Part shown: positions 1 to 5,329 of the stretch, in pieces
How positions within the stretch are numbered: the stretch's first letter is position 1
How the letters are laid out: each line of letters opens with the position of its first letter
Assembly (NCBI GenBank): GCA_946540705.1
Contig: CAMNJD010000395.1
Coordinates: 1-17,875, forward strand
DNA from: an uncultured Ruminococcus sp.
Lineage (GTDB): Bacteria; Bacillota; Clostridia; Oscillospirales; Ruminococcaceae
Length of the DNA stretch: 17,875 bases
Direction: 5' to 3'
Program-made: the position numbers and the translations under genes
The notes under the pieces: generated by a model
What the model was told of the DNA's origin: nothing
Databases searched by the model: none
Seen by the model: only the letters and a program-made list of their open reading frames with translations

Positions 1-7
1 GGCGGGT

Positions 8-43
8 TTGGGCGAAGCCCAATATCAATCATCGCGCAGCGAT
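8..43. repeat. Two small adjacent hairpins at the left edge
   Basis: Two perfect short hairpins lie side by side. TTGGGC (8-13) pairs with GCCCAA (17-22) around GAA, and ATCGC (31-35) pairs with GCGAT (39-43) around GCA. The joining bases are TATCAATC. Arrays of such mini-hairpins joined by ATATCA-like spacers are scattered between genes in some gut Firmicutes, so this may be part of a dispersed palindromic repeat cut by the window edge. That link is recalled, not demonstrated here. Confidence 0.4.
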
Positions 44-144
44 ACCTTTTTCGACAGACTGGAATACCCGGCGTTTGCCGGGTATTCGTTTTTTTCGTGA
101 CAAACCGGTTTCAGAACGGTGATAAGCCTTTCAACTTTTTTCAT
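25..144 (-). CDS. Possible 39-residue small ORF at the end of the VWA cluster
   Basis: A short reading frame starts at ATG (142-144) after a good Shine-Dalgarno sequence, AAAGGAG, five bases upstream. It begins MKKVERLITVLKPVC and stops at TGA (25-27). It follows the helical-protein gene by 30 bases on the same strand, so it could be the last gene of that cluster. Against it, the frame runs through the perfect terminator hairpin at 63-86 and through the two mini-hairpins, so the second half may be a chance extension of an interrupted gene start. No family is recognised. The ribosome binding site is the only real support. Confidence 0.3.
   Translation of the reverse strand: MKKVERLITVLKPVCHEKNEYPANAGYSSLSKKVSLRDD
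63..96 (+). terminator. Rho-independent terminator for a gene left of the window
   Basis: A perfect 10-bp stem, AATACCCGGC/GCCGGGTATT, with a GTTT loop is followed by CGTTTTTTTC on the plus strand. The T-run is only on the plus side, so it should end a transcript entering from the left edge. Confidence 0.85.
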
Positions 145-174
145 ACAGTCTCCTTTCTCAGGCAATGATTGAGA

Positions 175-540
175 TTAACCGCCGTCGCCCCATTCCGGAT
201 TCACTTCGTGAATCAACTGTTCGAGGTTTTCCGCCTCCTTTATGTTCTGTCCGACATCGTCACAGAGTTTCATACACCGCTCTGCATGATGCTCTATTGT
301 TTCATAAAGTGCATTCAACCGATTCAGCTTGTCCTCGTCAAAAGATTCCAGCAGCTCGCTCAGCTTCTCATCATCCTCCCGCAGAAAATCCATGACATTT
401 TCATATCCGAATTCCTTTGCCATTTTCTTCGTCATCATCAGGAATGTGATAAATCCCGGAACAATATTTCCTCTCAACGAATCCAGACTGCTTTCAAGCA
501 GTTCACAATACCGGTTTTGATTCTTTTCAGACTGATTCAT
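175..540 (-). CDS. Small acidic helical protein of unknown function, 121 aa
   Basis: I do not recognise the family. The start is the ATG at 538-540, preceded by AAAGGGGG with suitable spacing; an upstream in-frame ATG would add 13 residues but lies before this site. The product is soluble, with no signal peptide or membrane span. It is rich in Glu, Asp, Leu and Lys and is probably all-helical, with acidic helices in the middle (DFLREDDEKLSELLESFDED). Four Cys/His-containing segments near the C-terminal half (HHAERCMKLCDD) could bind metal, but this is not a known motif. It begins 35 bases after the VWA gene on the same strand, so the two are probably co-transcribed, and a role as partner of the VWA protein is plausible but inferred. 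Confidence 0.75.
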   Translation of the reverse strand: MNQSEKNQNRYCELLESSLDSLRGNIVPGFITFLMMTKKMAKEFGYENVMDFLREDDEKLSELLESFDEDKLNRLNALYETIEHHAERCMKLCDDVGQNIKEAENLEQLIHEVNPEWGDGG

Positions 541-575
541 AATGCATCCCCCTTTCACACATCGGCAGGTTCTGC

Positions 576-1202
576 TCACTTTTTGTTGAGGTCGGCATCC
601 CAGTCATTCTTGACAATACCGGTGAGGGAGAAGTTAGAGACAGTTTCGCTCATTGCTCCGAACATCACTGCTGTTCCGATACCGGTCGCATGATAATTCG
701 CTGCACGTTCGCGGGAAATACCGATTCGGGCTGCTTCCTCTGCTGCGTCGATATTGGCACCGAGAAACAGGAATTCCCAGCCCTTTTCCTTTGCAGATTC
801 AATCATCTTCTTGACATCAGCATAGCTGTATTTCACGCTGGCATTCTCATGTCCGTCTGTCGTAATAATAAAGATCGTGTGTGCAGGAACATCCTCCGGT
901 CTTGCATATTTGTGGATTGTTCTGATCTGGTTGATTGCAGCGCCGACGGCATCGAGCAGGGCGGTTCCGCCGCCGACCTGATAGTCTTTTCCCGTCATCG
1001 CCGGAACCTTGTCAAGCGGCAGCCGGTCGTGCAGCAGCTTGCAGCGGTTGTCAAACAGAACGGTCGTCACAAACACATCGCCGTTCTCTTTCTTCTGCTT
1101 TTCGATCATCGAATTGAAGCCACCGATCGTGTCGGCTTCCAATCCGTTCATAGAGCCGCTGCGGTCAAGAATAAAGACCATTTCCGTGAGATTGTTTTTC
1201 AT
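576..1202 (-). CDS. von Willebrand factor A (VWA) domain protein, 208 aa
   Basis: This is a stand-alone cytoplasmic VWA domain. The metal-ion-dependent adhesion site (MIDAS) is intact: DRSGSM at residues 13-18, the Thr in GGGTALLDA at residue 80, and the Asp in TTDGHE at residue 116. There is no signal peptide or membrane span. The domain fills nearly the whole chain, as in the TerY-like VWA proteins that often sit in stress or metal-resistance clusters. VWA domains with an intact MIDAS usually bind a protein partner through a shared Mg2+; the partner could be a neighbour. The start at 1200-1202 follows AAAGGAGG; a longer frame back to 1280 passes through the promoter and inverted repeat and is rejected. 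The gene has its own extended -10 promoter and lies 93 bases downstream of the macro-domain gene. Confidence 0.9.
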   Translation of the reverse strand: MKNNLTEMVFILDRSGSMNGLEADTIGGFNSMIEKQKKENGDVFVTTVLFDNRCKLLHDRLPLDKVPAMTGKDYQVGGGTALLDAVGAAINQIRTIHKYARPEDVPAHTIFIITTDGHENASVKYSYADVKKMIESAKEKGWEFLFLGANIDAAEEAARIGISRERAANYHATGIGTAVMFGAMSETVSNFSLTGIVKNDWDADLNKK

Positions 1203-1206
1203 AAAA

Positions 1207-1273
1207 ATTCCTCCTTTTGGTTGTGGACAGGTTGTTTTCTGTGTCTTCATTATACCACAACAAAAGGAGGAAT
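1207..1273 (-). promoter_or_regulatory. Inverted repeat covering the VWA ribosome binding site
   Basis: The arms 1207-1226 and 1255-1273 are complementary over 19 bp with a single bulged base (G219/220 of the left arm; plus-strand CCTCCTTTTGGTTGTGG against CCACAACAAAAGGAGG). The 28-base spacer contains the -10 box TATAAT. On the minus strand the proximal arm contains the AAAGGAGG Shine-Dalgarno sequence of the VWA gene. A transcript arriving from the upstream macro gene would carry both arms and could bury the ribosome binding site. A transcript starting at the internal promoter (about 1242) would lack the distal arm. The repeat could alternatively be a DNA operator. Confidence 0.7.
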
Positions 1274-1280
1274 GGGTCAA
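1249..1280 (-). promoter_or_regulatory. Extended -10 promoter of the VWA gene
   Basis: On the minus strand TGG precedes a perfect TATAAT (1249-1254), matching the extended -10 pattern TGnTATAAT. A TTGACC (1275-1280) lies upstream but with a 20-base spacer, which is too long for an ordinary -35, so the extended -10 is probably what matters. The expected transcription start is near 1242, giving a leader of about 40 bases. Confidence 0.65.
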
Positions 1281-1295
1281 CCGGAAGTGGACGTT

Positions 1296-2309
1296 TTATT
1301 CTGAGCCCAGAATCGGCTGATCGTACATATACAGCGCCTCATTGATCTCGAACACATCATAGATGCGCTTGCTGATGAAATATTCGATGATAACATCGAA
1401 TTTGCTGCTGTGCGAAAGTGAATAGCCCGCTGATTGCAGTAACGCATTTGTATCATCCAGATTCAGTTCGAGCGCCAGTGCAAACGCGATTACGGTCTCT
1501 TTTTTGGGACGGTAATGCGGATTGGAGCGGATTTTTGAGAATAGCTGCTTGGAGACATTCGCCCGCTTGTAGCATTCGGAATCCTTGATGCCCGCTTCGT
1601 CGATCTTGCGCAGCAGCATTTCCGTAAAACTCTCGTCAAGCTGTTTCAGCCGCTCATCGAGCAATTCGGCAGTGAAAAAGGACGGCCTTCTGCCCATTAC
1701 GCCGACAGCAGTGCCATCAAGACGCCCCAAGCCTATCCTTTCTCTGAACGGAGTGCTTTGTTTTTTCGCGTTCTTGCAGTATGTGAGGTTCAGATACCGT
1801 TCGAGCTGTCTTGCACGCTCTATATGCGTATTGTAGCGGCTCCAATCAAATGTCAGCAGAAAAATATCAAGCTCACCGATATGCGGATCATTCAGCAAAG
1901 CCTGCACAGCGATTTCACGCGCAATATCTTTTGGAAAACCGTAAACGCCGGAGTCAATCAGGCTGATGCCGACCCTTTTGCATCGCATCGCGGCGGCTAT
2001 TTTCAAGCTGCTGTGATAACACGCGGCAAGCTGCTCTGTTTCACCGTGTTTGCCGTCCTGCCATGTGGGCGCCGCAGTGACAATGAGATTTCGTGCCTTC
2101 GGATCGAACCGGTCCGCATCAGGAACAGCTTGCGCCTGCCCGATTCCAAACTGACCCAGTTTTCGCAGCAAATCCGGCATGGATGGACCTGCTGCACTGC
2201 AAACTGCGCCGAATACACTCCCGCCATAACGCAAAGATTCATCTGTTGAAAGAACAAGCACATCACACGGGAACTGCGTGATGTCTGTGTGAAGCAATGA
2301 TAAAGGCAT
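1296..2309 (-). CDS. Macro-domain protein with C-terminal helical/HTH-like domain, 337 aa
   Basis: Residues 1-170 form a macro domain, the fold that binds ADP-ribose or its derivatives. Visible hallmarks are the DIT strand (9-11), a glycine-rich loop YGGSVFGAVCSAAG (28-41) and the SGVYGFP loop (120-126). The usual NAAN and GGGVDGA motifs of MacroD-type ADP-ribosyl hydrolases are altered to STDE and GGSVFGA, so binding is more likely than that hydrolysis. After a linker, residues about 225-335 form an all-helical domain (KRANVSKQLFSKIRSN, then ALALELNLDDTNALLQSAGY) that resembles XRE-type helix-turn-helix modules and ends in a conserved-looking block. The start at 2307-2309 follows AGGAGG. The gene leads the macro/VWA/helical-protein cluster from a consensus promoter. 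A role as NAD or ADP-ribose sensor and regulator is inference. Confidence 0.88.
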   Translation of the reverse strand: MPLSLLHTDITQFPCDVLVLSTDESLRYGGSVFGAVCSAAGPSMPDLLRKLGQFGIGQAQAVPDADRFDPKARNLIVTAAPTWQDGKHGETEQLAACYHSSLKIAAAMRCKRVGISLIDSGVYGFPKDIAREIAVQALLNDPHIGELDIFLLTFDWSRYNTHIERARQLERYLNLTYCKNAKKQSTPFRERIGLGRLDGTAVGVMGRRPSFFTAELLDERLKQLDESFTEMLLRKIDEAGIKDSECYKRANVSKQLFSKIRSNPHYRPKKETVIAFALALELNLDDTNALLQSAGYSLSHSSKFDVIIEYFISKRIYDVFEINEALYMYDQPILGSE

Positions 2310-2333
2310 TTTAACACCTCCTGTTCTGGATTC

Positions 2334-2362
2334 ATTTTATCACAGCCGGCGTCTTATGTCAA
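2334..2362 (-). promoter_or_regulatory. Sigma-A promoter of the macro-domain gene
   Basis: Minus strand: TTGACA (2357-2362), a 17-base spacer and TAAAAT (2334-2339), close to the housekeeping consensus. The -10 lies about 25 bases from the start codon, giving a very short leader that contains the AGGAGG ribosome binding site. Confidence 0.85.
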
Positions 2363-2370
2363 GAGACAGT

Positions 2371-2407
2371 TAAAACATGAATAACCCGGCAGAGCCGGGC
2401 TATTCAT
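2371..2407 (-). terminator. Minus-strand terminator ahead of the macro cluster
   Basis: A 14-bp stem (2377-2390 against 2394-2407) with a 3-base loop is followed on the minus strand by GTTTTA. The one imperfect pair is a G-U wobble in the minus-strand RNA but an A-C clash in the plus-strand RNA, which favours action on the minus strand. It would end whatever is transcribed from the 2408-2620 stretch and insulate the macro promoter. Confidence 0.6.
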
Positions 2408-2620
2408 TCAGAGTCCCGGGATTACATTCTTATAGCGGAATGACCCGCAAGCCACCTGTGCTTGTGTATCGCATTCCCGCTTGATACAGCGGCATTTTGC
2501 CTGCGTCTCGAACATCCGGATACGGGAATTCCGCGGTGCAATGTATCTGCACGCCGGATCCCGCCAATATCTGCAAAATGCGCAGATCTTCGCACAGAAA
2601 TAACAATGCACTTGAATAAA
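2408..2620 (-). other. Structured stretch between two terminators: candidate ncRNA or gene remnant
   Basis: There is no gene here with a credible start. The stretch lies between two minus-strand terminators and holds several perfect hairpins: ATCTGC/GCAGAT (2569-2574, 2582-2587), GTGCA/TGCAC (2536-2540, 2548-2552), and CAAGC/GCTTG (2448-2452, 2460-2464) nested inside AGCGGAATG/CATTCCCGCT (2434-2442, 2472-2481). In addition GCATTTTGC and GCAAAATGC at separate places are complementary. This nesting fits a folded RNA of about 200 nt. One minus frame is open right across it and ends with a Cys- and Arg-rich segment, but it lacks a ribosome binding site and runs through the upstream terminator, so a decayed coding sequence remains possible. 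I match it to no known RNA family and see no clear promoter. Confidence 0.35.
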
Positions 2621-2653
2621 ATACGGCAGGGAGAGGTTGGCTCTCCCTGCCGT
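2613..2653 (-). terminator. Terminator of the GNAT gene
   Basis: A perfect 13-bp stem (2623-2635 against 2641-2653, loop 5) with CTCTCCCTGCCGT as one arm is followed on the minus strand by ATTTTATTC. It lies 33 bases after the acetyltransferase stop codon. The plus side has no T-run. Confidence 0.8.
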
Positions 2654-2685
2654 GGAATGTATATAGTTACTATGAACAATCAGAT

Positions 2686-3123
2686 TTACAACCATTGTAT
2701 AAAAGCAGTTTTATCATTTTGAATATATCCTGCTTGTTCATAAAAATCAAGGGTAGATTTTTCTTTTGAACCAGTCAACAGCATCATCTTATAGCAATTC
2801 TCTCGCAGGGCTATTTCTCTTGCAAAATTCAGGCATGCTGTTGCATACCCCTTTTTTCTGTAATTCTGATCAGTAATCACATTTTCAATAAAAGCATATG
2901 GGCGCTGTCCTCGTGTTAGATTTGGTATGATAACACAAACGCAGGAAGACACTATCATGCCGTTTTCTTCAGCTACAATAATATGATGATTTTCATCATT
3001 CAGTATGCTGTTCCAGACACTCAGCACTCTGGCATTCTTTTCAGGAAACGGATTATCGTGTAATTGCATATATAACCGTAAAAGTCTATCAAAATCATTT
3101 TCTGCTATTTCCCGTATCATCAT
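2686..3123 (-). CDS. GNAT-family N-acetyltransferase, 145 aa
   Basis: A single-domain GNAT of the usual family length. Acetyl-CoA binding motif A is clear in FIENVITDQNYRKKGYATAC: strand beta4 followed by the pyrophosphate loop R-K-K-G-Y-A. The C-terminal motif B is LDFYEQAGYI. The substrate cannot be told from sequence. Two consecutive ATGs (3121-3123 and 3118-3120) follow GGAGG at 4 and 7 bases, so the second may be the true start, giving 144 aa. The gene is a single transcription unit with its own promoter and terminator, and it is visibly more AT-rich than genes further right, next to a recombinase remnant, which hints at acquisition by transfer. Confidence 0.9.
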   Translation of the reverse strand: MMIREIAENDFDRLLRLYMQLHDNPFPEKNARVLSVWNSILNDENHHIIVAEENGMIVSSCVCVIIPNLTRGQRPYAFIENVITDQNYRKKGYATACLNFAREIALRENCYKMMLLTGSKEKSTLDFYEQAGYIQNDKTAFIQWL

Positions 3124-3181
3124 GCAACCTCCGTTAAAATCAGATTTTCATGAGCCAGCCGAATGCCTGCCCTTATCTGTA

Positions 3182-3210
3182 ATTATACATCATCACCGCC
3201 AACAAGTCAA
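3182..3210 (-). promoter_or_regulatory. Sigma-A promoter of the GNAT gene
   Basis: Minus strand: TTGACT (3205-3210), 17-base spacer, TATAAT (3182-3187). The expected start near 3175 gives a leader of about 50 bases before the GGAGG of the acetyltransferase gene. Confidence 0.85.
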
Positions 3211-3261
3211 CCGCCAACCAACAGAAAGAAAAGATTTTACATCAGAAATGAAACAACAACT

Positions 3262-3495
3262 ATGAGCAAAATAGATTATTTCCGTCTTTCTACGCGGCAT
3301 CAGGAAACAGCGAGACAGCAGGAGATCATGTGCGGTTATCAGGTTGACCGCATCTTCTCCGGGTAGCTGTCATGAGCAAATACAGACCGCCCTCAGCTCA
3401 GGGCAATGCTTGACTATGTGCGTGAGAGCGATCCCCTCTATGTAGAGAGCCTCGGCCGTCCGGGGTGCTCTGCAAAGGACTCGCTGAACATCAGC
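3262..3495 (+). pseudogene. Serine recombinase (resolvase/invertase) N-terminal remnant
   Basis: Translation from ATG at 3262 gives MSKIDYFRLSTRHQETARQQ, the start of a resolvase/DNA-invertase catalytic domain with the nucleophile Ser in the YxRxST motif. The frame then meets TAG (3364-3366) and TGA (3373-3375), and continues in the same frame as ANTDRPQLRAMLDYVRE, VESLGR and DSLNI, all typical of this family. Both stops therefore look like point mutations (sense reading around them would be K-L-S-G), not frameshifts. Family resemblance ends near 3495, so the rest of the catalytic domain and the DNA-binding domain are lost. No ribosome binding site of note. It is a dead relic of a mobile element or inversion system. 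Confidence 0.85.
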
Positions 3496-3597
3496 GTGAG
3501 TACATATATTTTGTCGAAGTGGTTAATAGTTGATGAAGCTGCCCGAATACCTTACGAACAATCAAAAAATGCGATAAACAGACGATTTTGCTATAAA

Positions 3598-3639
3598 AAA
3601 GCAGTGCCGCTCTCTACTGTCGGAGAATGGCACTGTTTT
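3598..3639. terminator. Bidirectional terminator between the recombinase relic and the membrane gene
   Basis: AAAGCAGTGCC (3598-3608) pairs with GGCACTGTTTT (3629-3639), with a further TCTC/GAGA stem inside. The minus strand reads into TTTTTT and the plus strand into TTTTGATTT. It lies 50 bases past the stop of the minus-strand membrane gene and ends anything transcribed rightward from the relic. Confidence 0.75.
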
Positions 3640-3688
3640 GATTTGAAAAACGGTTTTATTGGGATCATACCCTGACCAAGTACTCTAT

Positions 3689-4669
3689 TCAATCTCTATG
3701 CCTGTTGAGCTTGATGCTCCATATGACCTTTCCGTTCTCCAGATACCTTGTTATCATATTGGAATATGCTTCCGGAAGTGATTCAGTATCAATGCTTCTT
3801 CCTTTGCTGTCAGGTATCTCAGCAATACGGTGTGCATCGGCTTGCTCTGCATTTAAGAGGGAAATATCATCACAGGATACAATGTAAAATCTGCCGAAAT
3901 GGAAATGGCCGTATACAAAAATGTCTTCCTCTGTCGGACCGTAGATGATCGTTTCTTCTTTGTTCGTGCTTATCTTACCGATCCAGGGGAAACCGAGCTG
4001 TGTTTCTGTGTCTGCAAGCGCATCGCAGAGCTCCTGCACAGTTTTATTCATATTGGGTACAGCTCTGATCGGCGAAAAGGCTTGATTGAATGGATCATTG
4101 CCGCTGCCGATTGCCCAGAACACAATACTTTCGATCAGCATAAATACTCCGATTGCGATATTTGTGCCGGAAAAAGAGGAGATGATCGAATGCACAATGG
4201 CGGCGATTCCTCCAACCGCCAAAGGAACTGCTGCTGCCCGAAAAATCAAAGATATGATCCACTGAAAGCGCAGTGTGACTGCACGGCTTGCGGCAGCAGA
4301 ATACGTTACGATCGCTTCGATCAGGAGCAATGTTGCGATACATATCCCACGTTCAATGCTCTGCGTTTTCCATATCGCAAATACACCGGAACAGTTCAGC
4401 ACGATACCGGATGCTATCAGCAAAATGCCCGATAAGCGCTTCACTTTCTTCGCCTTGCATCTGTCTATGACAGTGCCCATACGGAAAAAGCCGATACAGA
4501 AGAGAAATGCCGAAATACCAAAAGTGATCCAGAAAAGAATACTCATCCTTTGCGGCAGCATGAATATCAGTCCGCAGGAAGCCAAAAGACACAAAAGGTC
4601 TATCGAAAGTTCTGTACGATCTCCCGATCGTTTCATCAATGCTTTGATTTTTTTTATAATCGAGCCCAT
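3689..4669 (-). CDS. Six-helix membrane protein with C-terminal soluble domain, 326 aa
   Basis: I do not recognise the family. The start at 4667-4669 (MGSIIKKIKALMKRSG) follows AAAGGAG at 8 bases; a longer frame back to 4780 would read through the promoter and is rejected. A basic N-terminus of about 17 residues precedes six hydrophobic segments in the first 210 residues: (ELSIDLLCLLASCGLIFM), (SILFWITFGISAFLFCIGFF), (LSGILLIASGIVLNCSGVF), (GICIATLLLIEAIVTYSAA), (WIISLIFRAAAVPLAVGGI) and (NIAIGVFMLIESIVFWAI). The last 110 residues form a soluble mixed alpha/beta domain (for example YGPTEEDIFVYGHFHFGRF) that should be cytoplasmic with an even number of spans and a cytoplasmic N-terminus. It is a single-gene unit with its own promoter and terminator. 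The overall shape suggests a small regulatory or stress membrane protein, without firm evidence. Confidence 0.8.
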   Translation of the reverse strand: MGSIIKKIKALMKRSGDRTELSIDLLCLLASCGLIFMLPQRMSILFWITFGISAFLFCIGFFRMGTVIDRCKAKKVKRLSGILLIASGIVLNCSGVFAIWKTQSIERGICIATLLLIEAIVTYSAAASRAVTLRFQWIISLIFRAAAVPLAVGGIAAIVHSIISSFSGTNIAIGVFMLIESIVFWAIGSGNDPFNQAFSPIRAVPNMNKTVQELCDALADTETQLGFPWIGKISTNKEETIIYGPTEEDIFVYGHFHFGRFYIVSCDDISLLNAEQADAHRIAEIPDSKGRSIDTESLPEAYSNMITRYLENGKVIWSIKLNRHRD

Positions 4670-4706
4670 ACCTGATGCTCCTTTGTCGTAATCAGTAATA
4701 TTCAAT

Positions 4707-4735
4707 ATTATATCACAATATGCAGAAAAGTGCAA
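4707..4735 (-). promoter_or_regulatory. Proximal sigma-A promoter of the membrane-protein gene
   Basis: Minus strand: TTGCAC (4730-4735), 17-base spacer, TATAAT (4707-4712). The expected start near 4700 gives a leader of about 30 bases. This is the better of two related promoter copies. Confidence 0.85.
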
Positions 4736-4778
4736 TGGGAGCAGTGAGAAAAAAGTCTCAGAATGAAAACATGGGAGC

Positions 4779-4803
4779 AAAAATGGAGCCGGGCACTGCC
4801 CGG
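4779..4803 (-). terminator. Terminator-like hairpin between the two promoter copies
   Basis: CCGGGC (4789-4794) and GCCCGG (4798-4803) form a perfect 6-bp stem with a 3-base loop, followed on the minus strand by CTCCATTTTTG. The hairpin starts immediately after the -10 of the distal promoter copy, so transcripts from that copy would begin inside it, whereas transcripts from further upstream would meet it whole. Confidence 0.5.
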
Positions 4804-4831
4804 TTATATCACATTATCCGGAAAAGTTCAA
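4803..4831 (-). promoter_or_regulatory. Distal promoter copy upstream of the membrane-protein gene
   Basis: Minus strand: TTGAAC (4826-4831), 17-base spacer, TATAAC (4803-4808). It is weaker than the proximal copy at 4707-4735, from which it differs by single bases in both boxes. Its predicted start lies inside the following hairpin, so it may be inactive. Confidence 0.5.
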
Positions 4832-4912
4832 TGGGTGCAGCCGGAAAAAATGAGCAGCCGAAAAAAACAAACAGCAGGACAACATGCGCGCAAAATGGGT
4901 AACAGTAAACAG

Positions 4913-4941
4913 AAAAAGGCTCGGATCGCGTTCTCCGAGCC
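4913..4941 (-). terminator. Minus-strand terminator in the intergenic region
   Basis: GGCTCGGA (4918-4925) and TCCGAGCC (4934-4941) form a perfect 8-bp stem with an 8-base loop. On the minus strand it is followed by TTTTTCTG. No annotated gene lies directly upstream on that strand, so it points to a transcript from the 4942-5100 stretch. Confidence 0.75.
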
Positions 4942-5256
4942 AAGTATTCATATCAATATTGTTACAGACAAAAAATAGAGCGGAGGAACTGAGGCGCATG
5001 CATTGGCAGTCACACCCAATATATGCAGTATAATGAACAAAACTTGCTTCTCCTCTTAGTCCGGGGGTAAATATGATTTTTGTCATTTTCTCCGTATCCT
5101 TTGTCCTGCCGTGCATTTTAGCCGGTCGCGGGGTATGCGCCCGGCGGTCAGAGGCTCTGCATCCGGACTCCGCGAGCTTTTGTGAGGCGCTCAATGTGAA
5201 TCACCGATATCCCGGGCATCAAATTCCCGCTTTACCGCTCTCCCTGTTCGCTGTGC
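4942..5256. other. Intergenic stretch without a convincing gene
   Basis: I see no family-recognisable gene. On the minus strand an ATG near 5073-5090 preceded by ACGGAGAAA opens a frame (MTKIIFTPGLRGEASF...) that runs straight through the terminator at 4913-4941, so it is doubtful as protein. The same strand holds complementary blocks (CGGA/TCCG, GAGG/CCTC, and ATTGG against CCAAT around GTGTGACTG) followed by TATTTTTTG, consistent with a small structured RNA ending before or at the terminator. A plus-strand TATAAT (5029-5034) has a TTGGCA 20 bases upstream, which is poor spacing. Either reading is weak. Confidence 0.3.
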
Positions 5257-5285
5257 TTGACAGAAATGCAGAAATATGATATGAT
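5257..5285 (+). promoter_or_regulatory. Sigma-A promoter of the lipoprotein gene
   Basis: TTGACA (5257-5262), 17-base spacer, TATGAT (5280-5285). The start near 5292 would give a leader of about 38 bases containing GGAGG (5317-5321). Confidence 0.85.
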
Positions 5286-5329
5286 ATATTCGCCGGACAG
5301 CAAACAGAAATTATACGGAGGAATACACT

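Larger units (their letters stand above)
4708..4850. repeat. Diverged tandem duplication of the promoter segment
   Basis: Positions 4708-4754 and 4804-4850 align without gaps at an offset of 96 bases. Shared blocks include TTATATCACA, GAAAAGT, CAATGGG, GCAG and GAAAAAA, with roughly one mismatch in five. Each copy holds a complete minus-strand promoter. The 49 bases between the copies carry a terminator-like hairpin. Confidence 0.75.

Noticed and set aside
1275..1280. TTGACC as a normal -35 box for the VWA promoter
   Set aside because: The spacer to TATAAT is 20 bases, too long; the extended -10 is a better explanation.
576..1280. Longer 234-residue form of the VWA protein
   Set aside because: The extra 26 codons span the -10 box and inverted repeat and are before a much better ribosome binding site.
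2408..2695. 95-codon minus-strand protein gene
   Set aside because: It has no ribosome binding site, would start inside the GNAT gene end, and reads through a perfect terminator hairpin; kept only as an alternative explanation of that region.
4720..4978. Short plus-strand frames over the duplicated promoter
   Set aside because: They cover promoters and terminators of the opposite strand, have low-complexity content and no convincing start site.
5029..5279. Plus-strand TATAAT and a 68-codon frame starting at 5073
   Set aside because: The TTGGCA-like -35 is 20 bases away, the ribosome binding site is weak, and the product has no recognisable feature beyond a hydrophobic start.
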